A stretch of DNA of 36,284 nucleotides, from positions 1 through 36,284 of IMG/VR virus record IMGVR_UViG_3300042691_020347; one strand, 5' to 3'. Below, piece by piece: positions 1 to 9,365 of the stretch. Under the pieces are notes generated by a model. That model was given only the letters and a program-made list of their open reading frames with translations. It was not told the DNA's origin and searched no databases. The stretch comes from a virus. Each line of letters begins with the position of its first letter. The first letter of the stretch is position 1. Both the position numbers and the translations under genes were made by a program.

Positions 1-812
1 ATGGAAATGACACTTCTAGATACATTAACCTAGGATTAAACAATAGTGGTTATAGTGATGCAGGATGGACTATATCTGGCCCGCGTGACGGTTACTTGTT
101 TGTAGCAAATAACAGTCTTACAATAGGAACAGATTCTACGGGAACTACAGTTAAGGTTCATGTTGGGGGAACATTAGAAGAAAATATCGTTGCTACATTT
201 AATGAAGCAGATACACAAGCCACATCTACTAATACTGGAGCATTAGTTATTACCGGCGGTGTCGGTATTAGTAGTAACTTGTATGTCGGCGGTGAAATTA
301 TTGCCGAAAGATTAACAATCCAGTACACAACTGTTACAACCACATTAGTTGAAACTGACGATATTATTAAAACATCAAATACAACTCAATCTACTAACAC
401 TACTTCCGGTGCTTTACAGGTTGCAGGTGGAATAGGAATTGGCGGAAATGCACATATAGGCGGCAATATTGTAGTTAAAAATACTGCAATTGTTGGAGAT
501 GCTACAACAACCAGTGTATTGACTTCAGCAGTGGCCTTAGATTCATTTGCTGCTAATACATATAGAAGTGCTCAATATATAGTTAGTATAAGCAATGCAG
601 GGTTAGGTGAATATCAAACTTCAGATGTGTTAGTAGTTCACAATGGAACAAATAGTTTTGTACAAGCAACTTCTGTATTTTCTGGAAATAAAATTATAAT
701 GAATTTTAGTACAACAATTAGTGGAGGTAATGTATTGTTGCAAGGAACAGGGTCCGGTACCGGTGCTAACGCTAACATAGTAAAAATTCAAAAAACTTAT
801 ATAACAATATAA
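1..812 (+). CDS. Tail fibre-like structural protein, 5'-truncated
   Basis: The frame is open from base 3 with no stop, so the true start lies left of the window; a TTG at 96 is internal. About 269 residues are visible. Two copies of a short module of the form TGALxVxGGxGI...GGN/GGE (about bases 219-299 and 388-472) recur in the next two fibre genes. The N-terminal part (about residues 1-32) includes a GPRDGYLFV stretch close to GPGDGYLYV in the gene at 4825. Composition is rich in Thr, Ser, Gly, Asn and Val with no enzyme motif, as expected for beta-structured phage fibres. Role in host adhesion is inferred from composition and context. Confidence 0.75.
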   Translation, partial: GNDTSRYINLGLNNSGYSDAGWTISGPRDGYLFVANNSLTIGTDSTGTTVKVHVGGTLEENIVATFNEADTQATSTNTGALVITGGVGISSNLYVGGEIIAERLTIQYTTVTTTLVETDDIIKTSNTTQSTNTTSGALQVAGGIGIGGNAHIGGNIVVKNTAIVGDATTTSVLTSAVALDSFAANTYRSAQYIVSISNAGLGEYQTSDVLVVHNGTNSFVQATSVFSGNKIIMNFSTTISGGNVLLQGTGSGTGANANIVKIQKTYITI

Positions 813-814
813 AT

Positions 815-822
815 TATAAATA
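815..822 (+). promoter_or_regulatory. T4-type late promoter, TATAAATA
   Basis: Perfect match to the T4 late consensus, a few bases after the stop of the upstream fibre gene and 31 bases before the GTG start at 854. It implies the 975-aa fibre can be transcribed on its own. Confidence 0.7.
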
Positions 823-853
823 TAACTGATCGCTAATAGGGAGATATGGAACT

Positions 854-3781
854 GTGGCATCAAAATACTTTTACGTACATAACGGCCTCACGGTCGGTGA
901 TTTAACAATTGATGCTGAAACAGGCAATGTAATAACAACCGGAACTATTACCGCGACTAATTTAAATGTTGTAGGTACCCTCGATGTTAGTACATCAAGT
1001 TTCATAAATGGTTCACAGATATTATCTACTGCTGATTTAATTCCGGTTATCACAACTGCAACATATATCACTAATGATCCTACTAGTCAAGCAGGATTGT
1101 CTACCCTTGCTGGAACAACTGCTACTTATGGTACATATAATTTTGGCGATGTTAATAGTGTTAGCACATTCGGCGACTACAATACAGCAACCAATGTAGG
1201 ATTTTATAGCATTAACGATGCTTCCGGAGCACCGGGATATATTGTTTATGTAGGATTTACAGGTGTTACTGATTTTAGTAGACTAGTTGCCAACATAAAT
1301 TATACACAAAATTCTGGGCATACTGTCTATGTTGACCTTTACAACTATACATTGGCACAATGGGATACATTTACAACATATTCTGGATTAGCAGGGTGGT
1401 TCCAATTTGCATTAGCAACTATTAACTCCGCTGAATATATATCCAGCGGTAATGTTACTGCTCGATTATATCATATCTCAAATGGTACAACAAGTCATAG
1501 AACTTGGATTGACTATATAGCATTAGAAAAAAGTATAACAGGCGGTCAAGGCCCTAGAGGTGCAACAGGAGCAACTGGTAGTAGTGGATTTAGTGGATAC
1601 TCAGGAGTAAGTGGTTACTCTGGAATTAGTGGTTATAGTGGATTACCGGGCACATCGGCGCAGGGTAGAATCTATTATATGAACTCAGATATGAGTGACG
1701 TATTAGATTACGAAGAGTGGACATTATCTCCTTCACTTAACCCTGAAACTACAATGAGTACTACTGCTACTTTTAGCACTAGTACAGAATTTCCTATAGT
1801 GACATTCGTTACTGTTTCAGGACAGCCAAATGTTACTGAAATTCCTGTAGGACAAATTAAATGGAATTTGTGGTTACATGTAAGTGATGCTGCAAATACT
1901 AGTACATTTGTTCTTGAAATTTATAAATTTCCTGGAACAGTAGACGGATCTTTTTGGACTACTCCTGCTGAATGGCAATCAAGTGCCACATCGTTGTTTA
2001 GTTTTGAAACCGATGATATAGATGCATTAACTCCTACATTATTTGAATATACACAGTTTATAACATCAGCGATACCATTAGATGTAACTGATAGAATTGC
2101 TACAAGAGTTTATTTTAAAACATTATCAACAGGAACAGTAACTGGTTATTTGACTCACGATGGAACTATTCGACAGAGTTATGTAACTACACCGATTACA
2201 GTTGGCTCACAAGGGGCTAGCGGTTACTCTGGTATAAGTGGTTATAGTGGCTATAGCGGATACTCAGGAATAAGTGGTTATAGTGGTATTAGTGGCTATA
2301 GTGGTATATCTGGTTACTCGGGAATAAGTGGTTATAGTGGTATTAGTGGCTATAGCGGATACTCAGGAATAAGTGGTTATAGTGGTATTAGTGGCTATAG
2401 TGGTATATCTGGTTACTCTGGTATTAGTGGCTATTCGGGAATTAGTGGCTATAGTGGTATATCTGGCTATAGCGGATATTCGGGAATAAGTGGCTATAGT
2501 GGTATATCTGGCTATAGCGGATATTCGGGAATAAGTGGCTATAGTGGTATTTCTGGCTATAGCGGATATTCGGGAATTAGCGGCTATAGTGGATATTCGG
2601 GAATAAGTGGCTATAGTGGTATATCTGGCTATAGTGGATATTCGGGAATTAGTGGCTATAGTGGTATATCTGGCTATAGTGGTATATCTGGTTATAGTGG
2701 TATATCTGGTTATAGTGGATATTCAGGAATTAGTGGCTATAGTGGTATTAGTGGATATTCAGGTATTAGTGGATATTCAGGTATTAGTGGCTATAGTGGT
2801 ATTTCTGGTTATTCAGGTATTAGTGGCTATTCGGGAATAAGTGGCTATAGCGGATACTCCGGAATAAGTGGCTATAGTGGTATATCTGGTTATAGCGGTT
2901 TGATATCTAATCCATTTTCAAATATACTTACAATTACAAATACAACTCCAGTTAGTTCAACTGTAACTGGTGCATTGCAAATTGTCGGTGGGTTAGGTGT
3001 AGGCGGGGGCGGCTTTTTTGGCGGCGCTGTTACTGCTACTAATATGTTTATTGGTCCTTGGGCAGTTAGTACAGGTTCTGGCGGCCCCGGCGGAACATTT
3101 GACGGTGGTACAATTAATACAGCACTAGTTATTAATAGTTCAACTCAAGCCACATCTACTATAACAGGTGCTTTACAAGTAATAAACGGTGGTGCAGGCA
3201 TTGGCGGTAATTTATATGTCGGCGGTGTAGTAGTTGGCGGCGGCGTAAGAACAACCTCAAGTACCACTGCACCTACCAATCCCACAGTAGGTGACATTTG
3301 GTATGAAACTGCTAATGATGTTGTTTATCGTTATACCAATGATGGTACGACTAGTTATTGGATTGATATTACGGGTCCAACATTAGCCGCAGCAGTATCT
3401 CAATATGCCACATTAACCGGTGTTGAAACATTAACTAACAAGCGTGTTACACTGAGAGTTAGCAATAATGGTGCCACAACATCTGGCACAATTACTCCCA
3501 CAGGTGATTCTAGTGATCAGTATGAAATATTAGGCCTAACTGGTGGTATTACTTTAGCAGCACCTAGTGGAACACCTACTGCTGGACAAAAGTTATTGTT
3601 AAGAATTAAAGACAATGGTACAACTAGGACCATTGCTTGGACTACAAGTTCTGGAGCATATAGAGCAATTGGAGTAATTTTACCTACTGCTACTACTGCT
3701 AATAAAAATATCTATGTGGGTTGTGTTTATAATTCAACTGATGTGTTTTGGGATGTTGTTGCTTACAGTGCCGAGGCATAA
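854..3781 (+). CDS. Large tail fibre with Gly-X-Y repeat shaft
   Basis: 975 residues from a GTG start; an AGGGAG Shine-Dalgarno sits about 10 bases upstream, and an ATG at 846 is out of frame and soon stops. In order: an N-terminal segment starting SKYFYVHNGLTVGD; a globular region; a first short Gly-X-Y stretch (about residues 230-270, including GPRGATGATG); a second globular region (about 271-453); a long shaft of GYS and GIS triplets (454-682); two TGALQ...GG modules; and a C-terminal domain (about 820-975) with VGDIWYET and a LTNKRV...ITLAAP segment that I recognise from many phage fibre tips. It is probably a trimeric receptor-binding fibre. Confidence 0.85.
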   Translation: MASKYFYVHNGLTVGDLTIDAETGNVITTGTITATNLNVVGTLDVSTSSFINGSQILSTADLIPVITTATYITNDPTSQAGLSTLAGTTATYGTYNFGDVNSVSTFGDYNTATNVGFYSINDASGAPGYIVYVGFTGVTDFSRLVANINYTQNSGHTVYVDLYNYTLAQWDTFTTYSGLAGWFQFALATINSAEYISSGNVTARLYHISNGTTSHRTWIDYIALEKSITGGQGPRGATGATGSSGFSGYSGVSGYSGISGYSGLPGTSAQGRIYYMNSDMSDVLDYEEWTLSPSLNPETTMSTTATFSTSTEFPIVTFVTVSGQPNVTEIPVGQIKWNLWLHVSDAANTSTFVLEIYKFPGTVDGSFWTTPAEWQSSATSLFSFETDDIDALTPTLFEYTQFITSAIPLDVTDRIATRVYFKTLSTGTVTGYLTHDGTIRQSYVTTPITVGSQGASGYSGISGYSGYSGYSGISGYSGISGYSGISGYSGISGYSGISGYSGYSGISGYSGISGYSGISGYSGISGYSGISGYSGISGYSGYSGISGYSGISGYSGYSGISGYSGISGYSGYSGISGYSGYSGISGYSGISGYSGYSGISGYSGISGYSGISGYSGISGYSGYSGISGYSGISGYSGISGYSGISGYSGISGYSGISGYSGISGYSGYSGISGYSGISGYSGLISNPFSNILTITNTTPVSSTVTGALQIVGGLGVGGGGFFGGAVTATNMFIGPWAVSTGSGGPGGTFDGGTINTALVINSSTQATSTITGALQVINGGAGIGGNLYVGGVVVGGGVRTTSSTTAPTNPTVGDIWYETANDVVYRYTNDGTTSYWIDITGPTLAAAVSQYATLTGVETLTNKRVTLRVSNNGATTSGTITPTGDSSDQYEILGLTGGITLAAPSGTPTAGQKLLLRIKDNGTTRTIAWTTSSGAYRAIGVILPTATTANKNIYVGCVYNSTDVFWDVVAYSAEA
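2213..2899 (+). repeat. In-frame GYS/GIS triplet-repeat tract
   Basis: About 76 consecutive Gly-X-Ser triplets in which X is almost always Tyr or Ile and Pro is absent. At the DNA level it is an 18-bp unit (GYSGIS) with occasional 27-bp units (GYSGYSGIS). Synonymous codons vary (agt/tct/agc/tcg, ggt/gga/ggc), so the array is old or under selection at the protein level. Confidence 0.95.
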
Positions 3782-3783
3782 TT

Positions 3784-4782
3784 ATGGCTACAGTTATTAT
3801 TGCTATTACTGATACTGCACTTACAACTTGGACTGTTCCGCTTGATTGGAATAATACAAACAATTCGATTGGATTAGTTGGTGGTGGTGGTGGTGGACAA
3901 TCAGGCGGAAATGGCAACGGAGCAGCAGGTGGCGGTGGCGGTGCGTACACTAGCGCAATCAATGTTACATTAACACCTGGTGCAACTTATTCTATTAGAG
4001 TCGGCACTGACGGTTCTCCTGGTACAGCAGGTGGATCTACTTGGATACGAACTGATAGTCCGTCGAATACAACTATTCCCTTAAACGGTACCCAGGGAAT
4101 ACTAGCAGGAGGCGGGCAACCTGGTGCTGCTTTAACTGGTGGAGCAGGTGGCACTGGATTCGGAGGTAGTGTTAATAACTCTGGCGGAGCAGGCGGAAAT
4201 GGAACCAGCGGAGCAGCAGATACAGGTGGTGGCGGTGGAGGTGCCGGCGGCATCGGAGGTGCTGGCCTTAACGGAGGTGCAGGTGACTCTGTTAACGCGG
4301 GCAACGAAGGCGGTGGTGGCGGTGGTGGTGCTGGCGGCACATTAAGTTCTGCAGGTACAGCAGGTACAACGGTGGGTGGTAACGGAGGAAACGGCCCAGG
4401 AGGTACAGGAGGTGCCGCAGGAGCAACTGCTGTCGATAATTCAGGCGACAACGCTACGGACGGAACTGGAGCTGGCGGAGGCGGCGGTCTTGGCCAAGTA
4501 ACTGCTGCCCTAGGAGCCGCTAATGGCGGCTCGGGCGGTGCTGGATCGGAATTAGGAACTCCTACACAAGTAATTGGGACTTCTTTTACATTTTACGGAC
4601 CAGGCGGCGGTGGCGGCGGAAGTGGCGGGGTAGGTGTGTCTACAGTATCTAGCGGCGGTAGCGGCGGCCTGTTTGGTGGCGGAGGAGGCGGCGGAGTTTT
4701 TGGAGGTCTTGGTTCCTCTGGTATTATTTTTATCACCTACGAATCTCTCGCAGCGACCGGAAACATGTTTATGTTATTTTAA
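3784..4782 (+). CDS. Glycine-rich adhesin-like tail protein
   Basis: 332 residues from the ATG at 3784, two bases after the preceding stop; a longer reading from 3748 would overlap the fibre gene and lacks support. After an N-terminal beta-type segment (to about residue 32) the protein is dominated by runs of 3-7 glycines mixed with Asn, Ala and Thr, ending in a hydrophobic strand (GIIFITYES). This resembles distal adhesins of T-even-like phages (gp38 type), where glycine-rich runs form polyglycine-II bundles tipped by variable loops. It directly follows the long fibre gene, as an adhesin would. The function is inferred from composition and position. Confidence 0.7.
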   Translation: MATVIIAITDTALTTWTVPLDWNNTNNSIGLVGGGGGGQSGGNGNGAAGGGGGAYTSAINVTLTPGATYSIRVGTDGSPGTAGGSTWIRTDSPSNTTIPLNGTQGILAGGGQPGAALTGGAGGTGFGGSVNNSGGAGGNGTSGAADTGGGGGGAGGIGGAGLNGGAGDSVNAGNEGGGGGGGAGGTLSSAGTAGTTVGGNGGNGPGGTGGAAGATAVDNSGDNATDGTGAGGGGGLGQVTAALGAANGGSGGAGSELGTPTQVIGTSFTFYGPGGGGGGSGGVGVSTVSSGGSGGLFGGGGGGGVFGGLGSSGIIFITYESLAATGNMFMLF

Positions 4783-4798
4783 CTATAAAAATATGCTC

Positions 4799-4806
4799 AA
4801 TAAATA
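4799..4806 (+). promoter_or_regulatory. Late promoter, AATAAATA
   Basis: Lies between the adhesin stop and the ATG at 4825. AAGGAC at about 4813 would be the ribosome-binding site. Confidence 0.6.
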
Positions 4807-4824
4807 TATAACAAGGACAAATAG

Positions 4825-5949
4825 ATGACTTTTCCAGTTTCACCAACAAACGGACAACTAGCAACAGTTAATAACATAACCTATCAATATACTTCCACTT
4901 CTAACTCTTGGAGAAGAATAGTTGGTGGTTTTTCGTCTTTGGTTATTACAACAACTACACAGGCAACTTCTACTACAACAGGCGCCCTACAGGTAGTTGG
5001 CGGTACTGGTATCGGTGGTAACTTATATGTGGGCGGAAACGTTGTAGCAGGATCTACCCTAACTTTTACACCAGCAAACGCAAACTTTCAATACGGCGGA
5101 AATAGAGCAGGTTTTTTACAAGCCGCAATACAGAATGCCAGTAACAATTCTACAGCAACAACAGATTTTGTAGCATTTACAGATAACGGTAATGATCTAG
5201 GTGGCTATATAGATTTTGGTATTACATCTAGTGCTTATGCTGATCCTTTATATGATCTAAGTGGTCCAGGTGACGGATACTTATATGTAGTAGGAACTGG
5301 AACAAACGTTGGCAAACTTACAATCAGCACATATCAACCTCAAGATATTGTTTTCTCAACTGGTGGTGGAGATACTATACATGAAGTAGGTCGTTGGAAA
5401 CATGCTCAAGGTCTAATTATAGCAACAACAACTGCTTCTGTTTCTACATCAACCGGTGCTCTACAGGTTAGAGGTGGTGTTGGAATAGCAGGTAGCCTGG
5501 CATTAGGCGGAGGTGTATGGCTGGCAGGTACTACAGGAACTAACGGACAAGTAATAACATCAAACGGTACAGGCGGAGCAACTTGGCAAACACCATCAGG
5601 TGGTCCAGGTGGCGGGAGTGCTCCTGTGTTTACATTTGGTGGAACTGGCACACCTATTGCTGCTACAGATGTTACACCGTATATACTGGTTAGATCTGCT
5701 GTGACTAGTTCTGTGTTGAGTCTAACAGCAAAAACTCCTCCTACAACAGCATTTAGCGTGTCTATTTTACGATCATCGGATGATGGTGCTACATTTCCGA
5801 CTACCATAGGAACAGTGACACTGACAGCAGGTGATAAAGTCACAACAACCGTAGTGACCACAGTTTTAGCAGTAGGTGATATTCTGCGTTGCGATATCTT
5901 AGCAGTAAACGGAGCAGCAGATTGGAATTGTCAATTAGAAACAGTATAA
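4825..5949 (+). CDS. Tail fibre/structural protein with GALQV modules
   Basis: 374 residues. The N-terminus (FPVSPTNGQLATVNNITYQY) is typical of phage virion proteins that attach through a short beta domain. Two copies of the TGALQV.GG.GIGGNLYVGG-type module follow (about bases 4963-5040 and 5440-5520). They flank a domain shared with the truncated gene at the left edge (DGYLYV). The C-terminal about 110 residues form a different Val/Thr-rich beta domain. No catalytic motif is visible. It is probably a fibre or fibre-proximal structural protein. Confidence 0.75.
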   Translation: MTFPVSPTNGQLATVNNITYQYTSTSNSWRRIVGGFSSLVITTTTQATSTTTGALQVVGGTGIGGNLYVGGNVVAGSTLTFTPANANFQYGGNRAGFLQAAIQNASNNSTATTDFVAFTDNGNDLGGYIDFGITSSAYADPLYDLSGPGDGYLYVVGTGTNVGKLTISTYQPQDIVFSTGGGDTIHEVGRWKHAQGLIIATTTASVSTSTGALQVRGGVGIAGSLALGGGVWLAGTTGTNGQVITSNGTGGATWQTPSGGPGGGSAPVFTFGGTGTPIAATDVTPYILVRSAVTSSVLSLTAKTPPTTAFSVSILRSSDDGATFPTTIGTVTLTAGDKVTTTVVTTVLAVGDILRCDILAVNGAADWNCQLETV

Positions 5950-5968
5950 TAAAATTTTAGGATAAAAA

Positions 5969-6166
5969 ATGCCACAAGTAATAAAATCAGAAATTAAACA
6001 CTATACATGTAACGCAGTTAGTGTAACAGTTGAAGTAGCCGAAGAGGTTCGTGTTAATCCAAACGGTGAAACAACCTGCCCAGTATGTAGTCAAACTGAC
6101 TCAAACTTGAGATTCACATCAACAATCGAATTTGATGACGGATATATTTTAGAAAGGTCACTATGA
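5969..6166 (+). CDS. Small protein with CPVC motif
   Basis: 65 residues; AGGAT Shine-Dalgarno ten bases upstream. It has a Cys at residue 12 and a CPVC pair at about 37-40, with a preceding His (HYTC), which could bind a metal as a small treble-clef-like knuckle, but only three Cys are present. Its stop overlaps the next start (ATGA), so the two genes are translationally coupled. I do not recognise the family; it sits inside the structural block and may be a chaperone or minor component. Confidence 0.65.
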   Translation: MPQVIKSEIKHYTCNAVSVTVEVAEEVRVNPNGETTCPVCSQTDSNLRFTSTIEFDDGYILERSL

Positions 6167-6465
6167 CAAAAGAAATGATGATTGCGTTTAACCAAGAACG
6201 TGGGCAATGGGAATTAACACATCATTGTTGGATCAATCAAACTATGGTTGAGGCAGCAAGAGTCAAGGCATATAAGATGATGTCTGCTAGAGAAATCCCA
6301 TCTAACGCTGACATTGAACGAAAGACAATGTTTAAAGAACGAATTCAAAAATTAGCCCAACCTGGCGGATTACAGTTAATTATTGCTGATTCGGCAAGAG
6401 GTGTGGATATATTCAAATCTACACAAGGAACAGGTAAAATAATTAGTTTACCACAACATATTTAA
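6163..6465 (+). CDS. Unrecognised 100-aa protein
   Basis: Coupled by ATGA overlap to the CPVC protein. Mixed alpha-type sequence rich in charged residues, no membrane segment or signal peptide. No motif I can name. An AAAGGAG for the next gene starts right after its stop, so it belongs to the same structural transcription unit. Confidence 0.6.
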   Translation: MTKEMMIAFNQERGQWELTHHCWINQTMVEAARVKAYKMMSAREIPSNADIERKTMFKERIQKLAQPGGLQLIIADSARGVDIFKSTQGTGKIISLPQHI

Positions 6466-6476
6466 AGGAGAATTAT

Positions 6477-6995
6477 ATGGCAGCAACATGGCATGCTTTT
6501 ACACAGGCCGCAGCATACGCAGCAAACAAACACATGTTAGATGTGTTTAACGGAGCGGCAAGTACCGCAACAGTGAGAATTTATCGTGCTTGGTTGTTTA
6601 ACAATCAAACTACAGCAATTACCGGTGTTCTAAACTTTGTGTCGATCTTTAGAACATCGGCATCATCAGCAGGTACCGCAGTAACACCAGTGGCACACAA
6701 TACATCAAACGCGGCATTAAATGCTAACACCACCGCAGGTACTAACAGAACAATTACTAACGGTGCTCAGTTTAGACGATTGTTAATGAGCCCAGACGAA
6801 CCTACTGTAACCACAGCAGACTGGGACGCATTGATGTGTCTAGTACCCTTTGCTGAAATTTGGAACTCAGGCTATGGTGACTCTGTAGTTGACCCTGTGA
6901 CTTGTCTAGCAGCCAACGCTCAAGGCTTTACTATACAAAGCATTACGCAAACGGTTGGTACAGCAGATTTGGAAATTGAATTTACCAATACATAA
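6477..6995 (+). CDS. Putative virion structural protein
   Basis: 172 residues with a strong AAAGGAG ribosome site. Ala/Thr/Asn-rich, beta-type sequence with no enzyme motif. It contains AVTPVAHNT, echoed by AVTPVSHNG in the following 397-aa gene, which hints at a shared strand or common ancestry. Well translated (good SD) and inside the tail block, so a moderately abundant virion protein is likely. Confidence 0.6.
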   Translation: MAATWHAFTQAAAYAANKHMLDVFNGAASTATVRIYRAWLFNNQTTAITGVLNFVSIFRTSASSAGTAVTPVAHNTSNAALNANTTAGTNRTITNGAQFRRLLMSPDEPTVTTADWDALMCLVPFAEIWNSGYGDSVVDPVTCLAANAQGFTIQSITQTVGTADLEIEFTNT

Positions 6996-7010
6996 TAGTT
7001 AGGAATTTAA

Positions 7011-8204
7011 ATGGCAGAACAAACTTGGACAGTTAGAGCACGATGTTCGGCAGAACAAGAAGGTGGTCTTTTAACCTTCTTCAATGACGACCCAAACAGT
7101 GACTATGAATTTGAAGTTCGCAGTATAGATGTTAGAACTGTGCCGAGTTATGATCTAGTTGCTTTACCACAAGGATTAACGTTTACGAGAATAACTGCTC
7201 TCACAGGCGGTGACGATATTGATATGGCGGCTTATATTAGTTCCGCCGCCGCCATACCGTCGCAGGTTAAAATAGTTAAACTTCCTGATAATGTTACTGC
7301 CAGTAGTTCAATTTTTCGTCGTGTAACTCCTTTTGTTCAAAACTTAAGTTCAGTAGTTAATAATATCAATCAGTACGGTGCGTTAGGGAGACACATGAGG
7401 GCAAGTGCTTCTACATTATGGGATGCTGGAAGATTTGATGGAAATGAAGGTATTGTACTAGCAGAAGGACAAGGACTAGCAATTAGCCCAGTACTCGATA
7501 CTGCTAATGCTTCTTTCATTGGACAAATTACTCTTGAAATAGGTACTAACACTTACACTGGTTTGTTTGAATTTCAACCTCCTACTGGTCAAAATGCTCA
7601 GATTGCAGTGTTTAACGGAGCAGGGTCAGGTGTGACTGTTTCTCTACTCAAGTTTGAACTTTGGCAACCGGGAGTTTCTACACAGGCTACGCAATTTTTA
7701 GATCAACCTAGCATTCGTGTTACTAGAGTTAATGACTTGAAGGCAGAAGGTGAAGCAGTAACTCCTGTTAGTCATAATGGCATAGCAGAATCTGTTCCAT
7801 ACTTAACTATTCGACAAGGAACATTAACAAGTCCAATTTCACTAAGTATTATTGGTGGTATTAATCCAGTTGATGATCTAGGTTATCCATTAACTAACGC
7901 AGTAGGTGCTGCTGCTTATCGACGAGCAAGAACTTTTGGACAAAGGTTGATTCAACAGGGAAATGCCAGTAAATCAAATAACGTATCACAGTTTGCAGGT
8001 GAATTTCAAAGTGCTATGCAATGGACAGATTATTTTACTACATATGGATACAAATATCAAGATGAAAGAGTTCAAGGATTTGTCATTCGTGGGGGAGAAG
8101 GTCTAGCAATTATTTCAAACAACAGTTCACCATTTAATGCTGGCCTTATTGTTAGAGCTACTATTATAGTAAGGAAAGTTCCTAGTTACTATTCGTATTA
8201 TTGA
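7011..8204 (+). CDS. Putative virion structural protein
   Basis: 397 residues, ATG preceded by TTAGGA. Mixed beta-type sequence ending in a basic/aromatic tail (RKVPSYYSYY). It shares the TPVxHN segment with the upstream gene. No catalytic motif or signal sequence. It is last in a run of structural genes before the glycosyltransferase pair. Its family is unknown to me. Confidence 0.6.
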   Translation: MAEQTWTVRARCSAEQEGGLLTFFNDDPNSDYEFEVRSIDVRTVPSYDLVALPQGLTFTRITALTGGDDIDMAAYISSAAAIPSQVKIVKLPDNVTASSSIFRRVTPFVQNLSSVVNNINQYGALGRHMRASASTLWDAGRFDGNEGIVLAEGQGLAISPVLDTANASFIGQITLEIGTNTYTGLFEFQPPTGQNAQIAVFNGAGSGVTVSLLKFELWQPGVSTQATQFLDQPSIRVTRVNDLKAEGEAVTPVSHNGIAESVPYLTIRQGTLTSPISLSIIGGINPVDDLGYPLTNAVGAAAYRRARTFGQRLIQQGNASKSNNVSQFAGEFQSAMQWTDYFTTYGYKYQDERVQGFVIRGGEGLAIISNNSSPFNAGLIVRATIIVRKVPSYYSYY

Positions 8205-8222
8205 TTTCAAAAAAATCTTTCA

Positions 8223-8239
8223 ATGCAATTTAATTGCAT
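8223..8239 (+). terminator. Weak hairpin after structural block
   Basis: ATGCAA and TTGCAT arms around a 5-base loop, followed by an A/T-rich but not U-run tail. It could be a weak terminator or mRNA 3' end for the structural genes. The rest of the 108-base gap to 8313 shows no clear promoter and no Shine-Dalgarno for the next gene. Confidence 0.35.
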
Positions 8240-8312
8240 AATTAAATTTATGATTTCTAAAATATTAAATTTCGTTCGGGTAGGCGATTCCTGTTGATAC
8301 ACATTTAAAAAA

Positions 8313-9365
8313 ATGAAAATAGCAATATATACAATTGCAAAAAATGAACAACAACATGTTGATCGTTGGGCAAAAAGTAATCAAGAAGCAGATTTTAGAT
8401 TAGTGTGTGACACAGGTAGTACTGATCAAACTGTAGAAAAACTAAAAGAATATCAAGTCAATGTTATTCCTATTTCAGTTAATCCGTGGAGATTTGACGT
8501 TGCAAGGAATACAGTATTAAATTTATTACCAGCAGATATTGATATTTGCATATGGCAAGATCTAGATGAAGAGCTATTGCCTGGGTGGCGTCAAGAATTA
8601 GAAAAACATTGGGAACAAGATACAGCCATAGCTAATCACAAATATAGATATAATAATGGTGCATGGCAATGGCATAGCAAAATACATGCCAGACATAATT
8701 GTCATTGGGTAGGTCCCGTTCATGAAACTTTAAAATGGTCTATACCTGAAAAATCTATATGGCTACCTGAATTATTTTTAGATGAACATCAAGATGTTCA
8801 TAAAAGTAGATCAATGTATCTCAATTTATTGCTTCAAAAAATTAAAGAAGGTGATCATAATTGGAGAACATATTATTTTCTTGCAAATGACTATCAAAAT
8901 GTCAATGCAAATGAATCAATTAAGTATAGAATAGAAAGTTATAATGCATGTGACAAAAACGATCATCTCGTTAGATCTTATGTATCTCGAAATATAGCCA
9001 GACAATTTTTAGATCACAATCAAAATGAAGAAGCCGAAAAATGGTTTCTCATTAGTATTAATCATAGTAAAGAACGTGAATCGTTATTCTATTATGCTGA
9101 TTTTTTATATAAGCAAGAAAAATGGGATGAATGTTATATTGCCATTAAGAAATGTATTTCAGTTAATATCAAGAGAGATGGATTTACATTTGATTCAAAT
9201 GCATGGAGTTTTATAGGCTATGATTATGCTGCCATATCTGCATATAATATCGGACTTTATAAACAAGCAGTAGACTACGGTGAAGAAGCATCAAAATTAC
9301 AACCAAATGATATTCGTTTAGAAAATAATTTAAAGTTTTATAGAGCAAAGTATGAACAAAGTTAA
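8313..9365 (+). CDS. Family 2-like glycosyltransferase with TPR C-terminus
   Basis: 350 residues. The N-terminal about 200 residues read as a GT-A glycosyltransferase: an AIYTIAKNE start, VCDTGSTDQT (nucleotide-binding region) and QDLDEEL (DxD-type metal/sugar-nucleotide site). The C-terminal half is helical with TPR-like pairs, ending in YKQAVDYGEEASKLQPND. It would transfer a sugar from a nucleotide-sugar, with the target unknown (virion protein, DNA or host surface). The start lacks a clear Shine-Dalgarno. It is paralogous to the next gene, which overlaps it by 14 bases. Confidence 0.8.
   Translation: MKIAIYTIAKNEQQHVDRWAKSNQEADFRLVCDTGSTDQTVEKLKEYQVNVIPISVNPWRFDVARNTVLNLLPADIDICIWQDLDEELLPGWRQELEKHWEQDTAIANHKYRYNNGAWQWHSKIHARHNCHWVGPVHETLKWSIPEKSIWLPELFLDEHQDVHKSRSMYLNLLLQKIKEGDHNWRTYYFLANDYQNVNANESIKYRIESYNACDKNDHLVRSYVSRNIARQFLDHNQNEEAEKWFLISINHSKERESLFYYADFLYKQEKWDECYIAIKKCISVNIKRDGFTFDSNAWSFIGYDYAAISAYNIGLYKQAVDYGEEASKLQPNDIRLENNLKFYRAKYEQS

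Noticed and set aside
2607-2840. Alternative open frame inside the GYS/GIS repeat
   Set aside because: Periodic DNA keeps all frames open; the product is a low-complexity Val/Ile/Ala string with no start signal.
2213-2899. CRISPR array
   Set aside because: The repeat is continuous in-frame coding sequence with 18/27-bp units and no unique spacers.
3987-4451. Long proline-rich open frame on the minus strand of the adhesin gene
   Set aside because: It is the mirror of glycine codons (GGN read as NCC), has no ribosome site and lies wholly inside a well-supported gene.
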